In this document: positions 1 to 7,382 of the stretch, piece by piece
Layout of the letters: every line of letters begins with the position of its first letter
Position numbering within the stretch: position 1 is the stretch's first letter
Assembly (NCBI RefSeq): GCF_000308535.1
Contig: NZ_BAFW01000373.1
Span: 1-32,097, forward strand
DNA from: Nocardia cerradoensis NBRC 101014
Lineage (GTDB): Bacteria; Actinomycetota; Actinomycetes; Mycobacteriales; Mycobacteriaceae
Length of the DNA stretch: 32,097 nucleotides
Reading direction: 5' to 3'
Made by a program: the position numbers and the translations under genes
Notes under the pieces: generated by a model
What the model saw: only the letters and a program-made list of their open reading frames with translations
Told to the model about the DNA's origin: nothing
The model's database searches: none

Positions 1-1
1 G

Positions 2-199
2 CAGGACCAGGTCCGGGCCGAGCGGCGCCCGGGCATGGACCGCGACGCCGCTCGGGCCCTGCGTCGCCGCGCGGTGGTGCTCGACGTCGACGACGAGGAC
101 CCACTGTTCGACCATCTGGAGCACTTCGACGCCGCCGCTGCCCGGGCCACCCGGAACCGGGCCGCGGGTGGCGAAATCCGCCGCGCCGCAGGCGAATAG
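2..199 (+). CDS. C-terminal fragment of an unknown protein (5' end outside the window)
   Basis: The frame starting at base 2 stays open to a TAG at 197-199, giving about 65 residues, and nearly every codon ends in G or C as in the neighbouring genes. The fragment is rich in Arg, Ala and Asp (it contains RRRAVVLDVDDEDPLFDHLE) and has no motif I can assign. An in-frame ATG lies at 35, but the frame is also open and codon-biased upstream of it, so this is more likely a gene tail than a tiny gene. A strong hairpin follows 20 bases after the stop, which separates it from the biosynthetic operon. Function unknown. Confidence 0.55.
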   Translation, partial: QDQVRAERRPGMDRDAARALRRRAVVLDVDDEDPLFDHLEHFDAAAARATRNRAAGGEIRRAAGE

Positions 200-219
200 G
201 AGCGGACAGCCGGTCGCCG

Positions 220-263
220 ACGGCCGCCGCATCGTAGCCAGGGGCTGCGAGCGGCGGCCGTTT
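220..263 (+). terminator. Terminator-like hairpin after the first gene
   Basis: An 11-bp perfect inverted repeat (arms 220-230 and 251-261) encloses a 20-base loop that itself contains a 4-bp stem (236-239 with 243-246). A short T run follows (261-263). It begins 20 bases after the TAG of the upstream gene. The position and the very GC-rich stem fit a rho-independent type terminator. The U tract is short, as is common in actinobacteria. It marks the probable left boundary of the biosynthetic operon. Confidence 0.65.
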
Positions 264-696
264 CGGCGTGCTGGGACGATTTTCACCGCTGTGAGCGGGC
301 GGATCGGCGTCTGTGGCTAACTTCCCGCAGCCCACTCGGGGGGTGGGGTGTGGTGAGCTGGCAGCCGGAATGTGAAACGCCCGTGTCCACTCACCGGGAG
401 TGCCGAGAAGGCGGCAAATTCATAGATAACCTTTTGCCGTTGTGATCTGCCCGTTACGAGTGGCTCGCGGGCTATTTCGGGAGTAAGCTCGGACACCGTG
501 CAGAATCGCTGTCCACAAGATCGAAGGATTTAATCCTTCCGGTACGGATGCGTGGTCACGGGTATTGACACGCCGCAGCAGGTGAGGACGCTGCGCGTGG
601 GGTAGCTGGGCGGTTGGAAGGGTTGATCGACGTGTATGAAAGCACTCTGCTATCGATTTTCACCGGCCTGCCGTCGTAACAGATCGAGAAATCGCG
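264..696. other. Intergenic upstream region of the biosynthetic operon
   Basis: About 430 bases hold no ORF with convincing coding character. The stretch is locally more A/T-rich than its surroundings (around 415-440 and 515-540). It contains one clean palindrome (listed separately) and a TTGACA hexamer at 565-570 with no good -10 at 16-19 bases. The operon promoter must lie here if the upstream terminator works, but I cannot place it. Confidence 0.5.
523..539. promoter_or_regulatory. 17-bp palindrome, candidate operator upstream of the operon
   Basis: Arms GAAGGATT (523-530) and AATCCTTC (532-539) are perfect inverted repeats around one T. The A/T-rich centre and isolation in a non-coding stretch, about 160 bases before the first gene of the cluster, fit a dimeric regulator site. 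It is too weak and has no U tract for a terminator. The cognate regulator is unknown. The TetR operators at the other end of the cluster have a different sequence. Confidence 0.35.
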
Positions 697-1662
697 ATGA
701 ACAATTCAACGGTCATCGACGAGATCGAGATCGATCTTGCCGAACGGGTCACCGCGCTCGATCTCTATCGCCGCTGGGAAATGCAGCAATGGCAGGCGCA
801 GAGCCTGGAATACGAGCGTGATGCCGAGGGGTGGACCCAGCTGCCGGCCTTCGCGCGGTTGCCGCTGCTGGCCACCCTCGCCCGCTTCCTGATCGGCGAG
901 ACGACCGTGACCGAGACCTTGGCGCCGCTGGCCTACGCCGCGCCCGAGGTCGACTACAAGATGTATCTGGCCACCCAGCTGGCCGACGAGGCGCGCCACA
1001 CCGTCTTCTTCCGGCGCTACCTGGCCTTCCTCTCCGACACCCTCGGCAACGAGGAGTTATCCCAGGTCAGCGGCGTCGATCGGGTGGGTGACCTGTTCGA
1101 GAAGGCGCTCGTGGACGCGGTCGAGCGGGTGCGGGCGGACCCGGCCGACACTGCGGCCTGGTACGAGGGGGTGGTGGTCTACCACCTGCTGGTCGAGGGT
1201 GCGGTGGCGATGACCGGTCTGCACACCGTGCTGGGCACCGTGCGGACACTGCCGGGCTTCGACATCCTGCGGACCGGTATCACGAATGTCGCCCGTGACG
1301 AATCGCGGCATATTTCCTTCGGTGTGCTGGCATTGCGCAACGGAGTTCGCGGCGGATATCGCGATCATATTGTCGAGATGATTCGCGGACATCTCCCGGC
1401 GGCGGCCCGTACTCTGGTCGATCCGGAAACGCGGGATCCGTTTCCGCGATTGGTTCCGGTTTTGCGGAAACGCGCCGAGATACTTCACGAACAATGGGAA
1501 TTCGCGGAAAGTTCTCTCGGCCGGAGAATGACGTCGATCGGAATACCGCGCGACATCATCTCGGAACTCGCGGAGAATTGGCGGGAATCCTGCGCGGCGG
1601 CCGCCGGAGAATATGCCGATATACACGGCGAACCACATCCGATCACGTACCTCGTGCAGTGA
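697..1662 (+). CDS. R2lox-like ligand-binding Mn/Fe or di-iron oxidase
   Basis: This 321-residue protein is a ferritin-like R2 scaffold. All six metal ligands can be placed: E68, E98 and H101 (DEARH), E167 (VEGAV), E202 and H205 (DESRH). From memory, the Mycobacterium tuberculosis R2lox ligands are E68, E101, H104, E167, E202 and H205, and its ether cross-link joins Val71 and Tyr162. Here V71 and Y162 fall at the same positions. R2lox proteins (about 310 residues) bind a long-chain fatty acid at the metal site and their physiological substrate is unknown. The gene opens the operon and is followed 24 bases later by an ACP and a FAAL, so oxidation of a free or ACP-bound acyl chain is the natural guess. 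A class Ic-like R2 or another N- or C-oxygenase of this fold remains possible. The ATG at 697 has only a weak Shine-Dalgarno. Confidence 0.85.
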   Translation: MNNSTVIDEIEIDLAERVTALDLYRRWEMQQWQAQSLEYERDAEGWTQLPAFARLPLLATLARFLIGETTVTETLAPLAYAAPEVDYKMYLATQLADEARHTVFFRRYLAFLSDTLGNEELSQVSGVDRVGDLFEKALVDAVERVRADPADTAAWYEGVVVYHLLVEGAVAMTGLHTVLGTVRTLPGFDILRTGITNVARDESRHISFGVLALRNGVRGGYRDHIVEMIRGHLPAAARTLVDPETRDPFPRLVPVLRKRAEILHEQWEFAESSLGRRMTSIGIPRDIISELAENWRESCAAAAGEYADIHGEPHPITYLVQ

Positions 1663-1686
1663 ACACAAACAATTCGGGAGCATTTC

Positions 1687-1944
1687 GTGGACGAAAATGA
1701 AGTGCGCGACCAGGTACGGGAACTGGTCCGCCGGCACGCCCCCCAGCCTTCGGCGGAATTGGCCTCCGATGATGTGCTGGCCGAACAGCTGGGTTACGAC
1801 TCGCTGGCCCTGATCGAACTCGCGCTCGGCCTGCAGGTGCGTTTCGGAATCGACGCCGGTGGTGACTCCGGTGCGACGAATGTGGTGACCGTCGGCGATA
1901 TCGAGCAGATGGTGTGCGACGCGCTGCGGGCGAAACAGCCGTGA
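1687..1944 (+). CDS. Free-standing acyl carrier protein
   Basis: This 85-residue protein has the length and helical pattern of a type II ACP. The phosphopantetheine site is Ser39 in LGYDSLALIEL. It starts with GTG at 1687, preceded by GGGAG at 1676-1680. Its stop overlaps the FAAL start (GTGA at 1941-1944), so the two are probably translated together and work as a pair: the FAAL adenylates a fatty acid and passes it to Ser39. The ACP may then present the chain to the R2lox-like oxidase or to a downstream acyltransferase. The partner assignment is inference from gene order. Confidence 0.9.
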   Translation: MDENEVRDQVRELVRRHAPQPSAELASDDVLAEQLGYDSLALIELALGLQVRFGIDAGGDSGATNVVTVGDIEQMVCDALRAKQP

Positions 1945-3572
1945 CGGGCCTGCTCGACTGGCTGGCCTACGACGGCGAGGACCGGGGCTGGACCATCGCC
2001 GACGAGGGCGAATGGCGGCGCGTCGGCTACCCCAGGCTGAGTGAGCAGGTACGACGGGTGGCCGCGGCCTGTCTCGCCGCCGGGGTGCGTCCGGGTGCGG
2101 TGGTTTCCATCGTGGAATCGGCCCCGGAACGATTCATGACGAATTTCTTCGGCGTGCTGGCCGCGGGGGCGACACCGAATCCGCTGGCGCCGCCGCTGCC
2201 GCTGCAGAACGAGTCGGCGTATCGGCAGCAACTGTCGGCATTGCTGGCCGCGGCCGCACCGTCGGCGATCATCGTGGCCGAGGAACTCGCCGCGGTGGTT
2301 CATCCGGTGCTCGAATCCCTGGGCGGGGTCACAATTGTCGGGACGTCGAATGAGACTCCCGCCGTGACGGAACTGCCGGGCTGCGAGCCCGACCGGATCG
2401 GGTTGCTCCAATTCACCTCGGGCAGTAGCGGTTCGCCCAAAGCGGTGCGGGTATCGGTGGCGAATCTGGAGGCCAATTGCGCCGCGATCGACCGGTGGCT
2501 GGAGTTTCGGCCGACGGACCGGATCGCCACCTGGCTGCCGCCGTATCACGATATGGGGCTGATCGGCTGCATCATCACGCCGACCATTCTGAATCTGGAC
2601 ATTCAGGCCATGACGCCGATCGATTTCATTCGGGATCCGCTGTCGTGGCTGTCCTGTTTCGGCCGCGACGGTGCGACGATCACGGCGACACCGAACTTCG
2701 CGCTGGCGTATCTGCTGCGAAAGATGACCGACGAAGCCTTGGCCGGAATGGATTTCGATCCCTGGCGGGTGATGATCGTGGGCGCCGAACGGATCGATCC
2801 GGCGATCCTGCGCGGCTTCGCCGAGCGGCTGGCGCCGTACGGATTCGATTCGCGCACACCGTGTCCCGCCTACGGGCTCGCGGAGGGCACGCTCGCGGTC
2901 TCCGGTCTGCGCCCCTCGGAGCCGGTGCAGGCCGCCGCGGTGACACCCGACACCGGCGCCGTGGACGGTCCGTTCGACCTGATGTCCGCCCCGCTCGAGG
3001 ACGGCCGGCGCTGGCTGGTCGGCTGCGGCGCACCGCTTTACGGGGTGACGGTGCGGACCGCGTCGACCGACGAATATGCCGGAGCGCCGGGCGAATTGAT
3101 CGTCGGTGGTCCGAGCGTCGCTCGGGAGTACCAGACGGCGGAGGGCACTCGCGACCTGTCGCGTGCCGAGGACGGCGCTCTGGCGACCGGGGACGCGGGC
3201 CTGCTGGTGGGTGGGCAGCTGTATCCGATCGGCCGGGTCGGCGACGCGGTGAAGGTGCGCGGGCGCACGGTCTATGCCGAGGACATCGAGGCGGCCGTGG
3301 TGGAGGCGTTCGGCGTGCCCGCCAATCGTGTGGTCGCGCTGGCCGGCAACGCCTTCGGCTCCGCACGCGTCGCCGTGCTGGTCGAGGACAAGCCGGTGGA
3401 GGCCGTGCGACTGCGGCAGGTCCTGGCCGGGCAGCTCGGAGCGGAGACGTCGCTGCGGTTGTTCATCGGCGACCGCGGACTCATCGCGCGCACCACCAGC
3501 GGTAAGCCGCGGCGGCGGGTGATGTGGAACCAGTTGCTGCAGGGCGAATTCGACGCCCTGGAGAGGAGTTGA
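1941..3572 (+). CDS. Fatty acyl-AMP ligase (FAAL)
   Basis: This 543-residue adenylate-forming enzyme activates a carboxylic acid as acyl-AMP and should transfer it to the preceding ACP. Visible motifs: the phosphate loop FTSGSSGSPKAV (about 157-168), the FAAL-typical PPYHDMGLIG (about 200-209), an AYGLAEGTLAV stretch (about 311-321), and a C-terminal catalytic Lys at about 522 in SGKPRRR. The PPYHDMGLIG and PNFALAYLLRK stretches fit the FAAL class rather than acyl-CoA synthetases or NRPS A domains. The frame is open from a GTG at 1914, but the GTG at 1941 that overlaps the ACP stop is preferred because the cluster repeats this coupling. Chain length specificity cannot be read. It ends 2 bases before the BAHD gene. 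Confidence 0.88.
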   Translation: MTGLLDWLAYDGEDRGWTIADEGEWRRVGYPRLSEQVRRVAAACLAAGVRPGAVVSIVESAPERFMTNFFGVLAAGATPNPLAPPLPLQNESAYRQQLSALLAAAAPSAIIVAEELAAVVHPVLESLGGVTIVGTSNETPAVTELPGCEPDRIGLLQFTSGSSGSPKAVRVSVANLEANCAAIDRWLEFRPTDRIATWLPPYHDMGLIGCIITPTILNLDIQAMTPIDFIRDPLSWLSCFGRDGATITATPNFALAYLLRKMTDEALAGMDFDPWRVMIVGAERIDPAILRGFAERLAPYGFDSRTPCPAYGLAEGTLAVSGLRPSEPVQAAAVTPDTGAVDGPFDLMSAPLEDGRRWLVGCGAPLYGVTVRTASTDEYAGAPGELIVGGPSVAREYQTAEGTRDLSRAEDGALATGDAGLLVGGQLYPIGRVGDAVKVRGRTVYAEDIEAAVVEAFGVPANRVVALAGNAFGSARVAVLVEDKPVEAVRLRQVLAGQLGAETSLRLFIGDRGLIARTTSGKPRRRVMWNQLLQGEFDALERS

Positions 3573-3574
3573 CG

Positions 3575-4720
3575 ATGGCGCCGGTACCGCTGTCGACCGT
3601 CGACCACATGTGGACGGCGAATATGGCCGGTCCGCTGCAGTTCGTGGTGGAGTTCGGCGAGGTGCTCGACGCCGATCGGATCGTCGAGGCCTATGTCGAG
3701 ACCGCCCGCGAATTCGTCGGTGCGGACGCGGCACTGGTGCAACTCGACGAGCGCACCCTGGCGCTCGACGTCGACGACCCGCGCCCCGCGATCCGGGCCA
3801 CGGTCGCCGAATCCACCGTGCCGCTGAGCGAATGCCTCGACCCGGTCGAGATCGGGGTGGGCCATGTGCTCGCACGCGGCCGGGTGGTGACCCGCGGCGA
3901 CCGCACGGCCGTCGGGCTGTCGATGTCGCACGGCCTGGCCGACGGCTACGGCATGTTCTTCTTCCTGGCGGCATGGGCGGCCAGGGCACGCGGTGCGCGC
4001 TTCCTGTCGCCGCGCTGCGACCGCGAGGTGTTGACGCGGCCGCAGGCCCGCGAACGCGACAGCGTCGATCCGGATGCGTTGCGCCGGGCCGGTTTCGTCA
4101 CCGTCGAGCCGGATCTGGAGCTGCCCGAACTCGACGTCCACACCGGCCGGCTCGATCTCACCGAATGCGAGGCGCAGGCGGAGGTGTCGGGTCTGTCGAC
4201 CGCGGATCTGGTGGCGGCGGGCCTGTTTCGCGACTACGCGGTGACCAAGGACACCGACCACGTGACCCTCGCGTGCCCGGTGGACATCCGTCGCTTCGTC
4301 CGCGAGTTGGGTCCCACGTATTTCGGCAACGCCTTCGTGCAGGTGCTGGTCGATGTCGAGACCGAGCGGGTTCGCAACGCCTCGGTTCCGGAGATCGCCG
4401 GCTGGGTACGGGACGCGGTCGCCTCCGCACCCGAGCGCATCGACGACGCGATCGCCGAACTCGAGGCGTTCCTGCAGGTGCACGGCATCGCGGGACTCGA
4501 CCGGGTGTGGGGGTATCCGCCGCAGTCGGGTTTCCTGGTCAGCAATCTGTCCCGGATCCCCGCCTCCTGGCTGGATTTCGGCGCCGGGCCGCCGGTCGGT
4601 CTGGTGACACCCGGCCGCCGGCCGCGCCAGGACGGGGCCTATCTGCTGCCCGATCCGGAGCGGGCGCACAGCCTGCAATGGGCCTCCACGCTCGAGCACG
4701 AACCGGCCGCGCGTTCGTAG
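3575..4720 (+). CDS. BAHD-type acyltransferase (condensation-domain superfamily)
   Basis: This 381-residue protein carries the three hallmarks of the plant/fungal BAHD acyltransferase family: HxxxD as SHGLADG (H119, D123), YFGNA at 249-253, and a DFGWG-like DFGAG at 334-338. BAHD enzymes move an acyl group from a thioester to a hydroxyl or amine, with the motif His as general base. The protein is shorter than plant members (usually 430-460 residues). The ATG at 3575 lies 2 bases after the FAAL stop with GAGGAG at 3562-3567. The context suggests that it transfers the FAAL/ACP-borne acyl group, or a CoA-derived one, to serine or to a hydroxyl of the product. It could also supply condensation activity missing from the truncated C domain of the NRPS-PKS. 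The family call is firm; the substrate is unknown. Confidence 0.75.
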   Translation: MAPVPLSTVDHMWTANMAGPLQFVVEFGEVLDADRIVEAYVETAREFVGADAALVQLDERTLALDVDDPRPAIRATVAESTVPLSECLDPVEIGVGHVLARGRVVTRGDRTAVGLSMSHGLADGYGMFFFLAAWAARARGARFLSPRCDREVLTRPQARERDSVDPDALRRAGFVTVEPDLELPELDVHTGRLDLTECEAQAEVSGLSTADLVAAGLFRDYAVTKDTDHVTLACPVDIRRFVRELGPTYFGNAFVQVLVDVETERVRNASVPEIAGWVRDAVASAPERIDDAIAELEAFLQVHGIAGLDRVWGYPPQSGFLVSNLSRIPASWLDFGAGPPVGLVTPGRRPRQDGAYLLPDPERAHSLQWASTLEHEPAARS

Positions 4721-4735
4721 AGAGACGAATCCGAT

Positions 4736-5560
4736 ATGGCTGCAGCGATGACCTACAGCATGGCCGTCGGCGATCGCGACGCGGCGCGCCTGGCCCTGCT
4801 GGATCAGCATTACAACCCGAGTTCCCGGGCCTTCCTCGAGTCGGTGGGAGTCTGTGCCGGTGCGACGGTGGCCGATATCGGCTGCGGGCACGGCGCGATG
4901 ACCGCCTGGCTGGCCGAGCGGGTCGGGCCGGACGGCATCGTCTACGCCGTCGACGCCTCCGCCGAACAGCTCGAGATCGCTCGCCGGCTGGTCGGCGATC
5001 TGCCGCAGGTGCGTTACGTGCACGCGCGCATCGAGGACGCACCGCTCGAACCCGGTGCGATCGACTGGGTGTACAGCCGCTTCCTGCTGATGCACGTGGC
5101 CGATGCCGCCGCCGCGCTCACCGCGATGGAGCGCATGCTCGCCGACGACGGTGCGCTGCTGCTCGAGATGTCCGACGTCGGGGCACTGCGATTCGTCCCC
5201 GCCGACGATCCGGCCGCGGATCTGTGGCGGGAGTGGTGGTTCGCCCTCGGCCGGGCGCGCGGCGCCGCGCACGACATCTACGACCGTACGCCGCAGCTGC
5301 TCACCGAGGCCGGCTTCATCATCGCGCGCCGCGACCGCTTCCAGCCGGTATCGGCGATGCCGGAGGCGAAGATGTTGCACGCCTTGGGTTTCGAACAGTG
5401 CGTGCCCGCCTACCTGGAACACGCCGGCGCCGACCCGGCGGCCATCGATGCCCATCGCGCCTTCCTGCAGCGCGTCGTCCCGGATACCGACATCGCCGTC
5501 GAACTGTATGCGACCAGCCAGTATTTCGCCCGCAAACGTCCGCGGGCACGAAGATTGTGA
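4736..5560 (+). CDS. SAM-dependent class I methyltransferase
   Basis: This 274-residue protein has a Rossmann-type SAM site: motif I VADIGCGHG (about 45-53), an acidic end of strand 2 (YAVDAS), and a motif II/III-like stretch (about 99-115). It resembles the UbiE/small-molecule methyltransferase group. The ATG at 4736 is used; a second ATG at 4748 is possible. Lying between acyl- and carbamoyltransferase genes, it probably methylates an O, N or C position of the product. The assembly lines contain no methyltransferase domain, so this would be the only methyl source in the cluster. The acceptor is unknown. Confidence 0.85.
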   Translation: MAAAMTYSMAVGDRDAARLALLDQHYNPSSRAFLESVGVCAGATVADIGCGHGAMTAWLAERVGPDGIVYAVDASAEQLEIARRLVGDLPQVRYVHARIEDAPLEPGAIDWVYSRFLLMHVADAAAALTAMERMLADDGALLLEMSDVGALRFVPADDPAADLWREWWFALGRARGAAHDIYDRTPQLLTEAGFIIARRDRFQPVSAMPEAKMLHALGFEQCVPAYLEHAGADPAAIDAHRAFLQRVVPDTDIAVELYATSQYFARKRPRARRL

Positions 5561-5569
5561 GCCTCCGCC

Positions 5570-7366
5570 ATGGTGAGAACACCAGCCGCGCAACCGAAGT
5601 CGATCATGGGGATCAGCGGTCTGCACAACAGTGTGCCGTTCAAGCGGGCCCGCTTCCCGGGACTGGAATGGCGTGACTATCGCATCACCCAGGGCTTCGA
5701 TTCCGCGGCGGCGCTGCTGCACGAGGGCGAGCTGGTCAGCGCGGTCGCCGAGGAGCGGTTCACCGGCGAGAAGGCGACCGGCGCCTTTCCCGAACACGCC
5801 ATCCGTTTCGGCTGCGAGCGGGCCGGAATCTCGGTCGATTCGCTCGACGTCCTGGCGCACGGTTTCTCCTATGAACCGTTGCGCGCCGCATTCGACCACA
5901 GTGAACTCGGGCGCGCGCGCTTCCGCGAGGTCTTCGCCCGGCAGGTGCTGCTGGACGCACTCGCGGAGACTTTCGGCGGCGACTGGGACGACCGGCTGGT
6001 GCAGGTGCCGCATCACCTGGCCCACGCGGCCAGCACGTTCTATCCGAGTGGATTCGATTCGGCGCTGATCCTGGTGGCCGACGGCATGGGGGAGCAGCAC
6101 AGCGCGACCGTCGCGCTCGGAACGGATGCGGGCATCGAACCGATCGCGACGGTCTCGGAGCTGAATTCCCTGGGAATTCTCTACGGCGTCTTCACCTACT
6201 ATCTGGGCTTCGCGTTCGGGCTCGACGAATACAAGATCATGGGGCTGGCGCCCTACGGTGACCACCGCAAACACTTCGCGGCGATGATGGATCTCATTCA
6301 TCTGCGGCCGGACGGTACTTTCACCATTCCCATCCTGTACCGCAACGAAACCGATCTGGACCGGGAAACCTACCGCGGCACACTGAAAGCCGTCGAGGAG
6401 ATCTTCGGGCCGGCCCGCGGGCCCGAGGACGAACTGACCGACCACCACCGCGATATCGCGGCCGCCCTGCAGGCGGCGCTCGAGGCGACGCTGCTGCATA
6501 CGCTGCGGCACTTCCGCAAACAGACCGGTGCGAAGAATCTGTGCATGGCCGGCGGGGTCGCGCTCAACTGCACGGCGAACGGCGTGATCCTGCGCAGCCG
6601 CCAGTTCAAGCGGATGTTCATCCAGTCCGCGGCCGGCGACGACGGCACCGCGTTGGGTGCCGCGCTGTACGTGCATCATCAGCGTGACCAGGCGGCCCCG
6701 ATCGCGGGCATCGAGACCCCGCTGAACGGCCCGGAGTACTCCGACGAGGAGATCGTGGCGGCGCTGGCGGCCCGGACCGATTGCACCGCAACGCGATTCG
6801 ACGACTTCGCGACGCTGGCCGGGGAACTGGGCCGCCGGTTGGCCGCCGGGCAGATCGGGGCGCTGTTCCAGGGGCGCCTGGAGTACGGTCCGCGCGCCCT
6901 GGGTAATCGCAGCATTCTCGGTGACCCGCGCCATCCGCGGATGCGCGACATCATCAACGCGAAGGTGAAGAAGCGGGAGGGCTTCCGGCCCTTCGCCCCC
7001 GCGGTCCTCGACGAATACGCGACCACGTATTTCGACATCAAGGACGCCGAAATCGACACCTACGCCTGGATGTTGTTCATCACCTCGGTGCGGCCGGAAT
7101 TCCGCGAGGGGTTGCCGGCGGTCACCCATGTCGACGGATCGGCCCGGGTGCAGACGGTGTCGCGACAGCGCAACGAACGGTTCTGGACGGTGATCGACGC
7201 CTTCCGGCAGGAAACCGGTACGCCGATCCTGCTGAACACCTCGTTCAACGTGAAGGGCCAGCCGATCGTGTGCACGCCGGCCGAGGGCCTGGACACCTTC
7301 GTCACCGCCGGACTGGATGTGCTGGCCATCGGCAATTACCTGGTAGAGCCGGTTCGCGCCGGATAA
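5570..7366 (+). CDS. O-carbamoyltransferase (NodU/CmcH/TobZ family)
   Basis: This protein of about 598 residues uses carbamoyl phosphate and ATP to form carbamoyl-AMP and carbamoylate a hydroxyl. Family marks in order: the N-terminal GISGLHNS with DSAAAL and AVAEERFTGEKA; the metal-site motif HHLAHA with ADGMGE; a C-terminal YrdC-like/carbamoyl part with CMAGGVALNCTANG, GDDGTALGAALY, EYGPRALGNRSILGDPR and FRPFAPAV; and TSFNVKGQPIV near the end. The start is uncertain: ATG 5570 gives 12 extra residues before M13 (5606), where family homology begins, and neither has a strong Shine-Dalgarno. The product should therefore carry a carbamate, perhaps on the serine side chain or on a hydroxyl made by the oxidase (inference). 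Confidence 0.9.
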   Translation: MVRTPAAQPKSIMGISGLHNSVPFKRARFPGLEWRDYRITQGFDSAAALLHEGELVSAVAEERFTGEKATGAFPEHAIRFGCERAGISVDSLDVLAHGFSYEPLRAAFDHSELGRARFREVFARQVLLDALAETFGGDWDDRLVQVPHHLAHAASTFYPSGFDSALILVADGMGEQHSATVALGTDAGIEPIATVSELNSLGILYGVFTYYLGFAFGLDEYKIMGLAPYGDHRKHFAAMMDLIHLRPDGTFTIPILYRNETDLDRETYRGTLKAVEEIFGPARGPEDELTDHHRDIAAALQAALEATLLHTLRHFRKQTGAKNLCMAGGVALNCTANGVILRSRQFKRMFIQSAAGDDGTALGAALYVHHQRDQAAPIAGIETPLNGPEYSDEEIVAALAARTDCTATRFDDFATLAGELGRRLAAGQIGALFQGRLEYGPRALGNRSILGDPRHPRMRDIINAKVKKREGFRPFAPAVLDEYATTYFDIKDAEIDTYAWMLFITSVRPEFREGLPAVTHVDGSARVQTVSRQRNERFWTVIDAFRQETGTPILLNTSFNVKGQPIVCTPAEGLDTFVTAGLDVLAIGNYLVEPVRAG

Positions 7367-7382
7367 GTGGGATCGAGTTACT

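Noticed and set aside
565..570. TTGACA hexamer as -35 of the operon promoter
   Set aside because: No acceptable -10 lies 15-19 bases downstream, so it is left as a chance match.
636..821. 61-codon frame upstream of and overlapping the R2lox-like gene, with GGAAGG about 10 bases before its ATG
   Set aside because: It runs mostly in another frame of the R2lox-like gene, is Arg-rich, and its non-overlapping part has no third-position bias. A short upstream ORF is not excluded but has no support.
3575..4720. The 381-residue protein as a simple stand-alone NRPS condensation enzyme
   Set aside because: The DFGAG and YFGNA motifs and a single His before xxxD fit BAHD better. The folds are related, so some functional overlap stays possible.
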